Below, piece by piece: positions 17,844 through 24,499 of a stretch of 42,251 bases of DNA (positions within the stretch are counted from its first letter, which is position 1; each line of letters begins with the position of its first letter). The notes beneath the pieces are model-generated. The model searched no databases. It worked only from the letters and a program-made list of their open reading frames with translations, and was not told where the DNA came from. The DNA is from Candidatus Hodarchaeota archaeon. Lineage in GTDB: Archaea; Asgardarchaeota; Heimdallarchaeia; Hodarchaeales; Hodarchaeaceae. Location: the NCBI GenBank assembly GCA_016840035.1, contig JAEOTC010000055.1, positions 1-42,251 of the forward strand, written 5' to 3'. Position numbers and translations under genes: made by a program.

Positions 17844-18089
17844 TTAATTCCCACCTTACTCATTAAGGATCAATAAATTCTGTTGCATTTTATGCTTAAT
17901 CAAGATAGATTAGCTATCACATTGTTATAGAGAGCTATTTTTTATTATTTTTGCACCAAATTAGAGTTTGGATCTTCCCAGCCAAATATTTCTGCTTCGA
18001 GCTATATTTTCATTGCTAATGGAATTCGAAATTCGACTAAAAGATTCTTTGAATCGAAAATATTTTTGTCAAGCATGACTAACTAATCA

Positions 18090-18734
18090 ATGTTTGGATC
18101 CAATATGCTACCAAAGAAAATTGAAAGAGTTTTATCCTCCCTCGAGAATTATCGTGAGGAAGAAATCCAAAAAGAAACCCTTGGAGAAGATATACCAAAA
18201 GAGGATCAATCTTTAGCGATTCCCCGTGAAGAAGGGAAATTCCTCTATTTACTAGCAAAAGCTATGAAAGCTAAACATATCCTCGAAATTGGTACTTCAT
18301 TCGGCTATTCTACTATCTGGCTTACCGCTGCTGCAGAGGAACAAGAGGGTAAAGTCATCTCAGTAGATATCCTTCCAGAGAAAATTATACAAGCAACTGA
18401 GAATTTAAAAAAAACAAGATTAGAAGATAGTGTGGAACTAATTCTTGGAGACGCAAAAGAAGTTATACATAAACTCGTTAATCCATTAGATATTGTATTT
18501 TTAGATGCAGACAAACGTGATTACATAGATTTCATAAAACTTGCTCTGAAAAAATTGAGAATCGGGGGAATTATTTTATCCGATAATGTTTTGGACTGTC
18601 CAGATATTCACAAGGAGGATCCTGAGATCTGTGAAGAACTTATGGATTTTATTCGTAACCATCCTAAAGTCTCTAGCGTGACTATTCCTTTTCTGCCTAA
18701 TGGTCTTGAAATGACAATGAAAATTGCTGATTAA
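18090..18734 (+). CDS. SAM-dependent O-methyltransferase (caffeoyl-CoA/catechol OMT type)
   Basis: The 214-residue protein belongs to the metal-dependent O-methyltransferase family 3 (COG4122). The SAM-binding motif I is HILEIGTSFGYST (63-75), the acidic end of strand 2 is SVDILPEK (91-98), LGDAKEVI (119-126) follows, the metal-binding FLDADKRDY spans 137-145, and the second metal-site pair is Asp166-Asn167 in LSDNVL. The usual substrates are catechols or related hydroxylated compounds; the archaeal substrate is unknown. The start could be ATG 18090 or ATG 18105 (MLPKK). No operon partner is seen. Confidence 0.9.
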   Translation: MFGSNMLPKKIERVLSSLENYREEEIQKETLGEDIPKEDQSLAIPREEGKFLYLLAKAMKAKHILEIGTSFGYSTIWLTAAAEEQEGKVISVDILPEKIIQATENLKKTRLEDSVELILGDAKEVIHKLVNPLDIVFLDADKRDYIDFIKLALKKLRIGGIILSDNVLDCPDIHKEDPEICEELMDFIRNHPKVSSVTIPFLPNGLEMTMKIAD

Positions 18735-18798
18735 TCGTTTGATTTTCAAGATTAAGGATTCATCGAGAGCTCTTTCTAATTCACATTAAAACCGAAGA

Positions 18799-18827
18799 AT
18801 TTAAATTTAACGTCATTAAATTTAAAA
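18799..18827. repeat. AT-rich inverted repeat between the OMT and DUF134 genes
   Basis: TTTAAATTTAA at 18800-18810 and TTAAATTTAAA at 18816-18826 are perfect 11-bp arms around the spacer CGTCA. It lies in a 288-bp gap where the two neighbouring genes converge, so it may be a transcription terminator or a protein-binding site. Apart from this, the gap shows no gene. Confidence 0.45.
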
Positions 18828-19022
18828 TGGACTAATGAAACTATTTGATGAGTGAAATAGGAATGTTGACTGAGTTAAAAGTAACTAGAACTGAACAAAT
18901 AAGGTTAGTTGTAGTATTCTATTCCTAATTGGAAGTTGATTCTTCTCTGATAAAAGGGAAAAACTATCTATTTCTAGTCTCTAATTAGAACGATTACTCT
19001 AAAAATCTATATATGATTAGTG

Positions 19023-19343
19023 TTAATCCGTATTCTCAATTTGCATATGAATATGTGATTTACCAGCAGTAAGGGCTGAAATAACTTTCTTTCTCGCTTC
19101 TTGAAGAATTCGCCATAAAGATCCCCGTGAAATGTGCATTTGAGTAGCTGCCTGTTCTTGAGTTAATCCTTCTTTATCTACTAAACGGAGAGTCTCTAAC
19201 TCGACAGTTGTAAGCTTGAGGATCGTTTCACCAGTTGTTGAACTCCATTTACTGTCAACACGAGGTTGTATTCGTGGTCTTCCCCCTCTAAATCGACGTC
19301 CTCTTCCACCTCCTCTACCTCTACCTGGATAAGAATCTCTCAC
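19023..19343 (-). CDS. UPF0251/DUF134 DNA-binding protein with an RG-rich N-terminus
   Basis: The 106-residue protein has the DUF134 helix-turn-helix at about 44-90: LTTVELETLRLVDKEGL, then QEQAATQMHISRGSLWRIL and a basic RKKVISAL helix. This is related to sigma-70 region 4 folds. Most family members begin MPRPRK; this one instead has about 25 residues of arginine/glycine repeats before RPRIQPRV. The frame starts with GTG at 19343, preceded by GGAG about 10 nt upstream. It diverges from the DUF5320 gene, and a motif repeated in the shared intergenic region suggests that it controls both (see separate entries). The family is usually found near DUF5320 and iron-molybdenum-cofactor-type (NifX/NifB) proteins. 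No such partner is present here. Confidence 0.85.
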   Translation of the reverse strand: MRDSYPGRGRGGGRGRRFRGGRPRIQPRVDSKWSSTTGETILKLTTVELETLRLVDKEGLTQEQAATQMHISRGSLWRILQEARKKVISALTAGKSHIHMQIENTD

Positions 19344-19397
19344 CTTTTATTTTCTCCGTATTATTGAATTAATTCAGCTACACTTTATTAGAGAACG

Positions 19398-19411
19398 ATT
19401 GCACAAAAATT
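19398..19411 (-). promoter_or_regulatory. Putative DUF134 operator, copy A (half site)
   Basis: On the minus strand this reads AATTTTTGTGCAAT, identical over 14 bp to copy B at 19537-19550. It lies just upstream of a TATA-like CTAATAAAG (19383-19391 on the minus strand) for the DUF134 gene, the position of a BRE-proximal operator, which would suit autoregulation. Confidence 0.55.
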
Positions 19412-19536
19412 TTTCTTCTGCTATTTTCTTCATTTTGTAAACTTAATTAAGTTTTCCCTCTCTATCACCGAATAGATTAAACCAAATCAGTGTTAATCTA
19501 AAATTTACACCTAGAACTTACCTGAAGTCGCGAGTT

Positions 19537-19559
19537 AATTTTTGTGCAATAGCACAAAA
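19537..19559. promoter_or_regulatory. Putative DUF134 operator, copy B (full palindrome)
   Basis: TTTTGTGC AATA GCACAAAA (19540-19559) is a perfect palindrome with 8-bp arms and a 4-bp spacer. Its left side extends to the same 14-mer as copy A. It directly precedes a TATA-like tatttaaat (19560-19568), so a bound protein would cover the BRE of the DUF5320 promoter. Confidence 0.65.
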
Positions 19560-19595
19560 TATTTAAATTGTTTTGTGCAATAGCTCATTGGTGAT
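19560..19595 (+). promoter_or_regulatory. DUF5320 core promoter, operator copy C and GGTGAT ribosome binding site
   Basis: TATA-like tatttaaat at 19560-19568 is followed by a third copy of the motif, TTTTGTGCAATAGC (19571-19584, 14 bp shared with copy B), placed between TATA and the expected transcription start near 19590. GGTGAT (19590-19595) stands 4-5 nt before the ATG at 19600 and decides that start over the TTG at 19573. Confidence 0.55.
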
Positions 19596-19599
19596 AAAA

Positions 19600-19938
19600 A
19601 TGCCAAAAGGAGATAGGACAGGTCCTTGGGGACAAGGATCTCGTACAGGTCGGGGTTTGGGATTTTGTTCAGGTCATTCTTCACCTGGATATACACACGG
19701 ATTTGGAATGGGTCGTGGCCGTGGATTTGGAAGAGGATATGGATGGGGACGAGGAAGAGGAAGATTTCAAGGATGGCCAATAGCTGCTTCAGATCCACGT
19801 TTAGTTGTTCCTCCAGTCATCAACCAAATTAAACCTGAAGATGAAATCCAGTATCTTGAAGAATCTATGAATATCTTGCGAAAAGAAATTGAAAATATTG
19901 AAAAAAGACTAGAGATTTTATCAAAGAAAGATGAATAA
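19600..19938 (+). CDS. DUF5320 protein: GR-rich N-terminus plus coiled coil
   Basis: The 112-residue product has the DUF5320 signature start MPKGDRTGPWGQGSRTGRG, a CSG segment, and then a long glycine/arginine/aromatic stretch (FGMGRGRGFGRGYGWGRGRG). A proline-containing linker follows, then a predicted coiled coil over the last 35 residues (heptads in IQYLEESMNILRKEIENIE). Proteins of this family are common in anaerobic archaea and bacteria beside NifX/NifB-like and DUF134 genes; their function is not known. The ATG at 19600 is chosen because of the conserved start and the GGTGAT ribosome binding site. An upstream TTG at 19573 would fall inside the operator. It diverges from one DUF134 gene and precedes a methyltransferase. 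Confidence 0.88.
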   Translation: MPKGDRTGPWGQGSRTGRGLGFCSGHSSPGYTHGFGMGRGRGFGRGYGWGRGRGRFQGWPIAASDPRLVVPPVINQIKPEDEIQYLEESMNILRKEIENIEKRLEILSKKDE

Positions 19939-20051
19939 CTATCTATCTTTAATAGAGCTCTGCTTTTTCTACACAATTAATTCTTATTTATTGTCCTGAA
20001 GACCAAAGAACATACTCAAAGAAAGAAGGAACATTCGGTAGGGCGTAAAAT

Positions 20052-20597
20052 ATGAATCAGAAAAAATATGGACCAACATGGGCATTTAGAATGATGTCTT
20101 TGATTCACGATAATCCTATTCGGAGAAGATTTTCAAATCCCTATAAAAGATTGCAAGATGCAGGAATTTTAGAAGGTAAAACAGTTCTTGAAATAGGATG
20201 TGGCCCAGGTTTCTTCACAATTCCTTGTTCCAAAATGGTAGGTTCCGATGGTCTAGTGTATGCTTTGGATATTCATCCATTAGCGATCAAACGGGTAAAG
20301 AGAAAAATAAAAGAGAATTCATTAAATAATATTACTCTTATTGAAGCTAATGCTTCTGATACAGGTCTTCCTGACCAGAGTATTGACTTAGCATTTTTTT
20401 TCGGAGTTCCAAGATTATTACGAAATGAAACGTTATTTAAAACTGTTTTATTAGAATTACAACGGGTTTTACGTCATAAAGGTATAATATCAATAAAATC
20501 TTCGAAAAAAAGCCTAATCAATCTTCTTAAACAGTATTCTTTCAGTTTCGTTAAAGAAAGAAAAGGAATTCTAATTTTCAGTAAATCCTCGAAATAA
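20052..20597 (+). CDS. Class I SAM-dependent methyltransferase
   Basis: This is a 181-residue Rossmann-fold methyltransferase. Motif I is VLEIGCGPGFFTI (45-57), with Asp73 in ALDIHPLA as the SAM ribose ligand, then EANASDTGLPDQSIDLAFFFGV (about 98-119) and a late KGIISIKSS strand. It resembles the UbiE/arsenite-methyltransferase-like group (Methyltransf_11/31) but lacks the three cysteines of arsenite methyltransferase. The substrate is unknown. It lies between the DUF5320 gene and the second DUF134 gene on the same strand, with short gaps, and may be part of the same unit. GGTAGGG lies 10 nt before the ATG. Confidence 0.85.
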   Translation: MNQKKYGPTWAFRMMSLIHDNPIRRRFSNPYKRLQDAGILEGKTVLEIGCGPGFFTIPCSKMVGSDGLVYALDIHPLAIKRVKRKIKENSLNNITLIEANASDTGLPDQSIDLAFFFGVPRLLRNETLFKTVLLELQRVLRHKGIISIKSSKKSLINLLKQYSFSFVKERKGILIFSKSSK

Positions 20598-20610
20598 CTT
20601 CGGGAAATCG

Positions 20611-20637
20611 GTAGGTAAACCTACAATTTTATATACT
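20611..20637 (+). promoter_or_regulatory. Promoter and palindrome of the second DUF134 gene
   Basis: GTAGGT AA ACCTAC (20611-20624) is a perfect palindrome with 6-bp arms, directly before the TATA-like tttatatact (20628-20637). The expected transcription start, near 20658, is about 12 nt before the ATG at 20670. The palindrome differs from the TTTTGTGC motif, so the two DUF134 genes probably answer to different operators. Confidence 0.5.
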
Positions 20638-20669
20638 GGTATTTGAGGCGAGAAGATAAGTGTATAAAG

Positions 20670-21077
20670 ATGCCTCGTCCAAGAAGTTCTCGAATCATCA
20701 AATGTGATCCAGTCCATCCGTATTTTAAACCTCGTGGTATACCTTTAAAGGATTTAGCAGGAGAAGTAGAGTTAACGTTAGAAGAACTTGAAACAATCAG
20801 ATTATATAATATGGAAGGACTTTCGCAAACCAAGGTGGGAGAAAATATGGGAATATCTCAAACTTCTGTCTCAAGGCACTTAAGTGAAGCACATAAGAAG
20901 CTAGCAACTGCCCTTGTACTTGGATTTGCGATTCGAATTAAACATCCTGTTGATATTTATCATTGTGAATCGTGTGGACATACTTGGAAGTATTTAGAGC
21001 AAGTAACACCTGAATCATCGTGCGAAAAGTGTAATTCTGAGAAAATTCATACTCATTTACACACATCTAAGAATTAA
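20670..21077 (+). CDS. UPF0251/DUF134 DNA-binding protein with C-terminal zinc ribbon
   Basis: The 135-residue protein starts in the canonical way for the family (MPRPRSSRIIKC), has the conserved ELTLEELETIRLYNMEGL helix (33-50), and a helix-turn-helix at about 51-84 (LSQTKVGENMGISQTSVSRHL). It ends with a zinc ribbon using Cys99, Cys102, Cys118 and Cys121, followed by a histidine-rich tail (HTHLHTSKN). The ATG at 20670 is chosen because of that start; an open frame upstream to 20643 overlaps the TATA region and is unlikely to be translated. The histidine/cysteine tail suggests metal or redox sensing. It is the second family member in 2 kb. Confidence 0.88.
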   Translation: MPRPRSSRIIKCDPVHPYFKPRGIPLKDLAGEVELTLEELETIRLYNMEGLSQTKVGENMGISQTSVSRHLSEAHKKLATALVLGFAIRIKHPVDIYHCESCGHTWKYLEQVTPESSCEKCNSEKIHTHLHTSKN

Positions 21078-21085
21078 TTAATTCC

Positions 21086-21099
21086 CCTTGTTTTTTCTC
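21086..21099 (+). terminator. T-run terminator after the DUF134-zinc ribbon gene
   Basis: CCCCTTG followed by six T (21091-21096) lies 14 nt after the stop. No hairpin is needed for archaeal termination. Confidence 0.35.
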
Positions 21100-21166
21100 T
21101 TATGCCTTTTATTTCAACTCTCTTAATTTCCCTCATTAAAAATAAAATCACCGAGTCGATACATAA

Positions 21167-21376
21167 TTGAAAAACCTTTATCGCATCGCAATTGGTGCAT
21201 TCATGTTACTTATGGGAGTAATTTTCTTTATCGTCAATTTTCTTATTAGAGAAGGAGAATCTAGTGGAACAGCAGGGTCAGATGGACCTTATATAATCCT
21301 GATGATCATTATAGCGAGTCTTGTAGTAGTAATTGTCCCAAGTATCTTTATTCTGATACGATTAGTAAGACGCTAG
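21167..21376 (+). CDS. Small two-helix membrane protein
   Basis: This is a 69-residue product with hydrophobic helices at about 6-27 and 43-65, joined by a polar glycine/serine loop, and ending LVRR. No family is recognised. The frame starts with TTG at 21167; the first ATG (21203) would remove half of the first helix. A TATA-like aaaataaaat lies about 22-30 nt before the TTG, so a leaderless message is possible. It stands between the DUF134 unit and the protease gene. Confidence 0.45.
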   Translation: MKNLYRIAIGAFMLLMGVIFFIVNFLIREGESSGTAGSDGPYIILMIIIASLVVVIVPSIFILIRLVRR

Positions 21377-21551
21377 ACGAATCTAATCCTTTTTCTGTCA
21401 AAATTACTCTATCTGAATGTAAAACTATCCTGAATTCTCTCTCTTATCGAAATTTCGATTAATCAAAATTCTTATATAGAGAGGAAATTAGACAGGAAGA
21501 AACTCGTAACGGTTTTTTTGTGAAATAAACTCACTTGAGGGGTTACCTATA

Positions 21552-24026
21552 ATGAAGTACCTAAGGATTTGTAGAATCGATAAAATTATTTTGATAATTA
21601 GTGTTTTTCAGATATTTCTATTTTGTGTACAGTTTCCACCATCATCATTCATTACAATATCTTCTAGCAACCCATCTGAACAGCCCGATAGCATAAATGC
21701 ACCTGTAGAATGGACAATTATGATATATATGGCTGCTGATAATAATTTGGAAACAGCTGGGGTTGAAGATTTAGTTGAATTGAGGGTCGCTAATATCGAT
21801 AATACCAGCATATCTGTTGTTATAGAGTTTGATGGATGGGAATCTTGTGGCCCACAACCAGAGGATAATGCAATATATGCTGGATCAACCCGTTATTATG
21901 TACCTGGTAATAACCAACCGTTACAAGTACTAAACTCATCTGAAAAGAATATGGGTGATCCTAATAATCTAAGAGACTTTATTGATTTTTCAACAACAAA
22001 TTATCCAGCAAACTATTACTGTTTAATCTTGTGGAATCATGGCCTTGCTTGGGAAACTGGTGAAACTAGTTGGCAGGATTTTCTAGCAGCTCCCTCATCT
22101 CGATCGGAGTATACAGATCAACTCAATTCGAATAATTTGGGCAGAAAGAACATTTGCTGGGATGATAGATCTTTTGGCGATTCATTGTCTGATGCTGAAC
22201 TTCGTACAGCTTTACAAGGTTATTATTTTGATATTATTGCCTTTGATGCTTGCCTTATGGGATGTATAGAAACTGCTTATGGTATTAAAGACCATGCAGC
22301 ATATATGGTCTCTTCTGAAGAATCTATTGGTTTAAGTGGATTCTATTACACAGGAATATTGGAAACCTTACAAAGTGCAATGAACCTCGTACAGGATACT
22401 TCCCCAGCAGCATTCGGGACAATTATTGCTCAGGAATCATATAACAGACAATATTCAACCGGTGAAATTGGAGAAATGTGCGAGATCGCTGTAATAAATC
22501 TAACACAGATCTCGCAGGTGATTACACAGATAGAAAATCTTGTTCCTTATGTCACTGGAATGAGTTACTATGAGCGTCAAACTCTTTGTTCAAATACAGA
22601 ATCAATTGCGGAATTTGATATGCCTGAGCAGATTGATTTAACAGCATTAGCTAATCTAATTGTTGGAATAGATGCTTCTGCTAGTACAGTGGTAAATAAT
22701 TTAATTTCTGCCATAAATAATATAGTAGTTTGGGAGAATCACATTGTAGAATATTGGTCTTCTTCTACTGGTTTAACAATTTTTTTTCCGTGGAGAGAAG
22801 GCTTATCAGTATCAAATTACGTACAAGTTACCCGATTTGGGGCTGAGACAACATGGCCACAGGTAGTAAGCTCGATTAGTAGTTCTGTTGTACCTTTCGA
22901 TCAAATTGACCTCAGTGATCTATCTCCTACTAAACCAACAGCATCGGGATATTTATATGAGGGAGATTCATATTTTTATTGGGTTTGGTTATACCGAAAT
23001 GAACAGGTCTCTTTTAGGTTAACTGCAGACGGGGGAACAGATTTTGATTTATACTGTTACGATATCGACCTTGAACTCGTTGCAGAGTCAATTGAAACAA
23101 CCTATCCAGAACTTGTCTCCATAGGAAGCAATGAAGGGACTTGGGCTATTCTAGAAGTGTATTCTTATGCTGGTGCTGGATCTTACGATTTAACCAGTAC
23201 GTTTACAAGTTCAGCTGCAGAACTAGATGTTTTAGGGTGCATAGGGATGTTTCCTTTATATTCTGCAGATGGAATTAATGAAATGAGGGCGGTATTGTTT
23301 TTCGATTGTCCCGCTCAAACAGTTACATTCACACTTTCCGTATTAGGTGGGTCAATTCCCTTTGAATTGCAATGGGATCAAACCTTTATCCGTGGATATC
23401 AGAAAGCGATAATTTCCATCCCCTGTGATTACCTTTATCACTTCATGTCTGGTGAAGACACATCCTATCCTTATTCAAAAAGTTACTGGGACTGCTTTGG
23501 ATACCTAAGTGTCTCAGCTAGTAATGGAGGGTCATTTACCTATACGGATCCAATTCATTTAGCTTACCTAGTAAAACTAGAGGATTTAGACCCAAATTTA
23601 GATCAATTGGTGGATCCTATGGAATCTTATCCTTTGATTTTAGTTGATCCAATTGGAGGGGATCCAAGAATCGAAACAACAACAACCGAACCTCCTGATA
23701 TATCTCCTACTTCACATGGAAATCCTAATTCGTTTGATCCTAATTTCCTCAATGACCTTATTCCCGTCTTTTATGGCGTTGGGGGATTAGTAACTATAGG
23801 ATTAGTAGTGTGGAGAAAATTATCCCTCCGAAAAGCAGCAAGTAAAAACCTAGGCACTTCTCAGACCAGATTTCAGTATCAACCGCCTCGAGCTACACCT
23901 CAACCAAGAGTTAAAGTACCTCAAGCACCATTTATCTTCTGTGGAAATTGTGGGAATATGGCATTACGAACAGGGGATAATGTATATACCTGTACTAAAT
24001 GTGGAAAACAATATCGTTTCGTTTAA
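21552..24026 (+). CDS. Clostripain-like cysteine protease (peptidase C11), anchored, with C-terminal zinc ribbon
   Basis: The 824-residue protein begins with a signal peptide or anchor (about 8-28), then the C11 domain: WTIMIYMAADNNLE (54-67), the catalytic histidine His163 in LILWNHGLAW, and the catalytic Cys234 in IAFDACLMG. The domain continues to about residue 455. A beta-rich region then follows (about 465-560), resembling a pre-peptidase C-terminal domain, with FRLTADGGTDFDLYCY. A membrane helix at about 735-755 and a basic stretch lead to a cytoplasmic CGNCG...CTKCG zinc ribbon at the end. So it cuts peptides outside the cell while its tail reaches inside. C11 enzymes cleave after arginine or lysine. 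It may feed peptide uptake. Confidence 0.9.
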   Translation: MKYLRICRIDKIILIISVFQIFLFCVQFPPSSFITISSSNPSEQPDSINAPVEWTIMIYMAADNNLETAGVEDLVELRVANIDNTSISVVIEFDGWESCGPQPEDNAIYAGSTRYYVPGNNQPLQVLNSSEKNMGDPNNLRDFIDFSTTNYPANYYCLILWNHGLAWETGETSWQDFLAAPSSRSEYTDQLNSNNLGRKNICWDDRSFGDSLSDAELRTALQGYYFDIIAFDACLMGCIETAYGIKDHAAYMVSSEESIGLSGFYYTGILETLQSAMNLVQDTSPAAFGTIIAQESYNRQYSTGEIGEMCEIAVINLTQISQVITQIENLVPYVTGMSYYERQTLCSNTESIAEFDMPEQIDLTALANLIVGIDASASTVVNNLISAINNIVVWENHIVEYWSSSTGLTIFFPWREGLSVSNYVQVTRFGAETTWPQVVSSISSSVVPFDQIDLSDLSPTKPTASGYLYEGDSYFYWVWLYRNEQVSFRLTADGGTDFDLYCYDIDLELVAESIETTYPELVSIGSNEGTWAILEVYSYAGAGSYDLTSTFTSSAAELDVLGCIGMFPLYSADGINEMRAVLFFDCPAQTVTFTLSVLGGSIPFELQWDQTFIRGYQKAIISIPCDYLYHFMSGEDTSYPYSKSYWDCFGYLSVSASNGGSFTYTDPIHLAYLVKLEDLDPNLDQLVDPMESYPLILVDPIGGDPRIETTTTEPPDISPTSHGNPNSFDPNFLNDLIPVFYGVGGLVTIGLVVWRKLSLRKAASKNLGTSQTRFQYQPPRATPQPRVKVPQAPFIFCGNCGNMALRTGDNVYTCTKCGKQYRFV

Positions 24027-24075
24027 TAGAATAATATCTCCTAAGAAGGATTATTAGACAATTTGGTGAATAACT

Positions 24076-24432
24076 ATGGGTAGAACAAACCAAAGAGTAA
24101 GAAGAACTGGCCGGAATGTACCTACAGAAGAATACTGGGTATCAGATAAAAGTCGATTACTAATGCTAATTCTTTGTATATGTTTAGGATGGTTTGGAGT
24201 TCACTGGTTTTATGTAGGACGGAAAATAGAGGGAGGAATAACCTTAGTATTGTCCGTGTTTCTATTAATATCAATATTAGGAGGATCCGACGTATATTAT
24301 TCAATGATAGATTCAATGCCATGGGTTAGAATAATCTTTATGGTTATTATTCTTGCTTGGATAATTGGAATAGTGGGAATCTTAAGTGCATGGTTTACTG
24401 ATAATGAGGATGCATTAATTTATAACTGGTAA
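24076..24432 (+). CDS. TM2-domain membrane protein
   Basis: The 118-residue protein has the TM2 domain: a short basic N-terminus, then a helix ending LGWFGVHWFYVG (about 38-50), a positively charged KIEGG turn, and a second helix (about 56-70). The conserved G-HxFY-G pattern is the family mark. A third helix follows at about 84-106. Function of the family is mostly unknown; it is often found with zinc-ribbon or secreted proteins. It follows the protease gene by 49 bp on the same strand and may be in its operon. Confidence 0.85.
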   Translation: MGRTNQRVRRTGRNVPTEEYWVSDKSRLLMLILCICLGWFGVHWFYVGRKIEGGITLVLSVFLLISILGGSDVYYSMIDSMPWVRIIFMVIILAWIIGIVGILSAWFTDNEDALIYNW

Positions 24433-24459
24433 AAATTTGGGGATTCCAGACTATTGTCT

Positions 24460-24480
24460 AAAAAAAAAAGAAAAGAAAGA
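24460..24480 (-). terminator. T-run terminator for aconitase (minus strand)
   Basis: On the minus strand a run of ten T (24460-24469), within a 20-nt pyrimidine-rich stretch, lies 20-40 nt past the aconitase stop. On the plus strand it is an A-rich stretch, so it should stop only the minus-strand transcript. Confidence 0.5.
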
Positions 24481-24499
24481 GCTATACTCGCTCGTATGA

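Noticed and set aside
19535..19798. Minus-strand frame over the DUF5320 gene and operator
   Set aside because: It overlaps a conserved DUF5320 protein; its composition is an echo of the GR-rich repeats.
19600..19800. GGA/CGA-rich tract as a possible minisatellite or CRISPR-like array
   Set aside because: The repeats are coding (GR-rich DUF5320 protein), irregular in length, and have no spacers.
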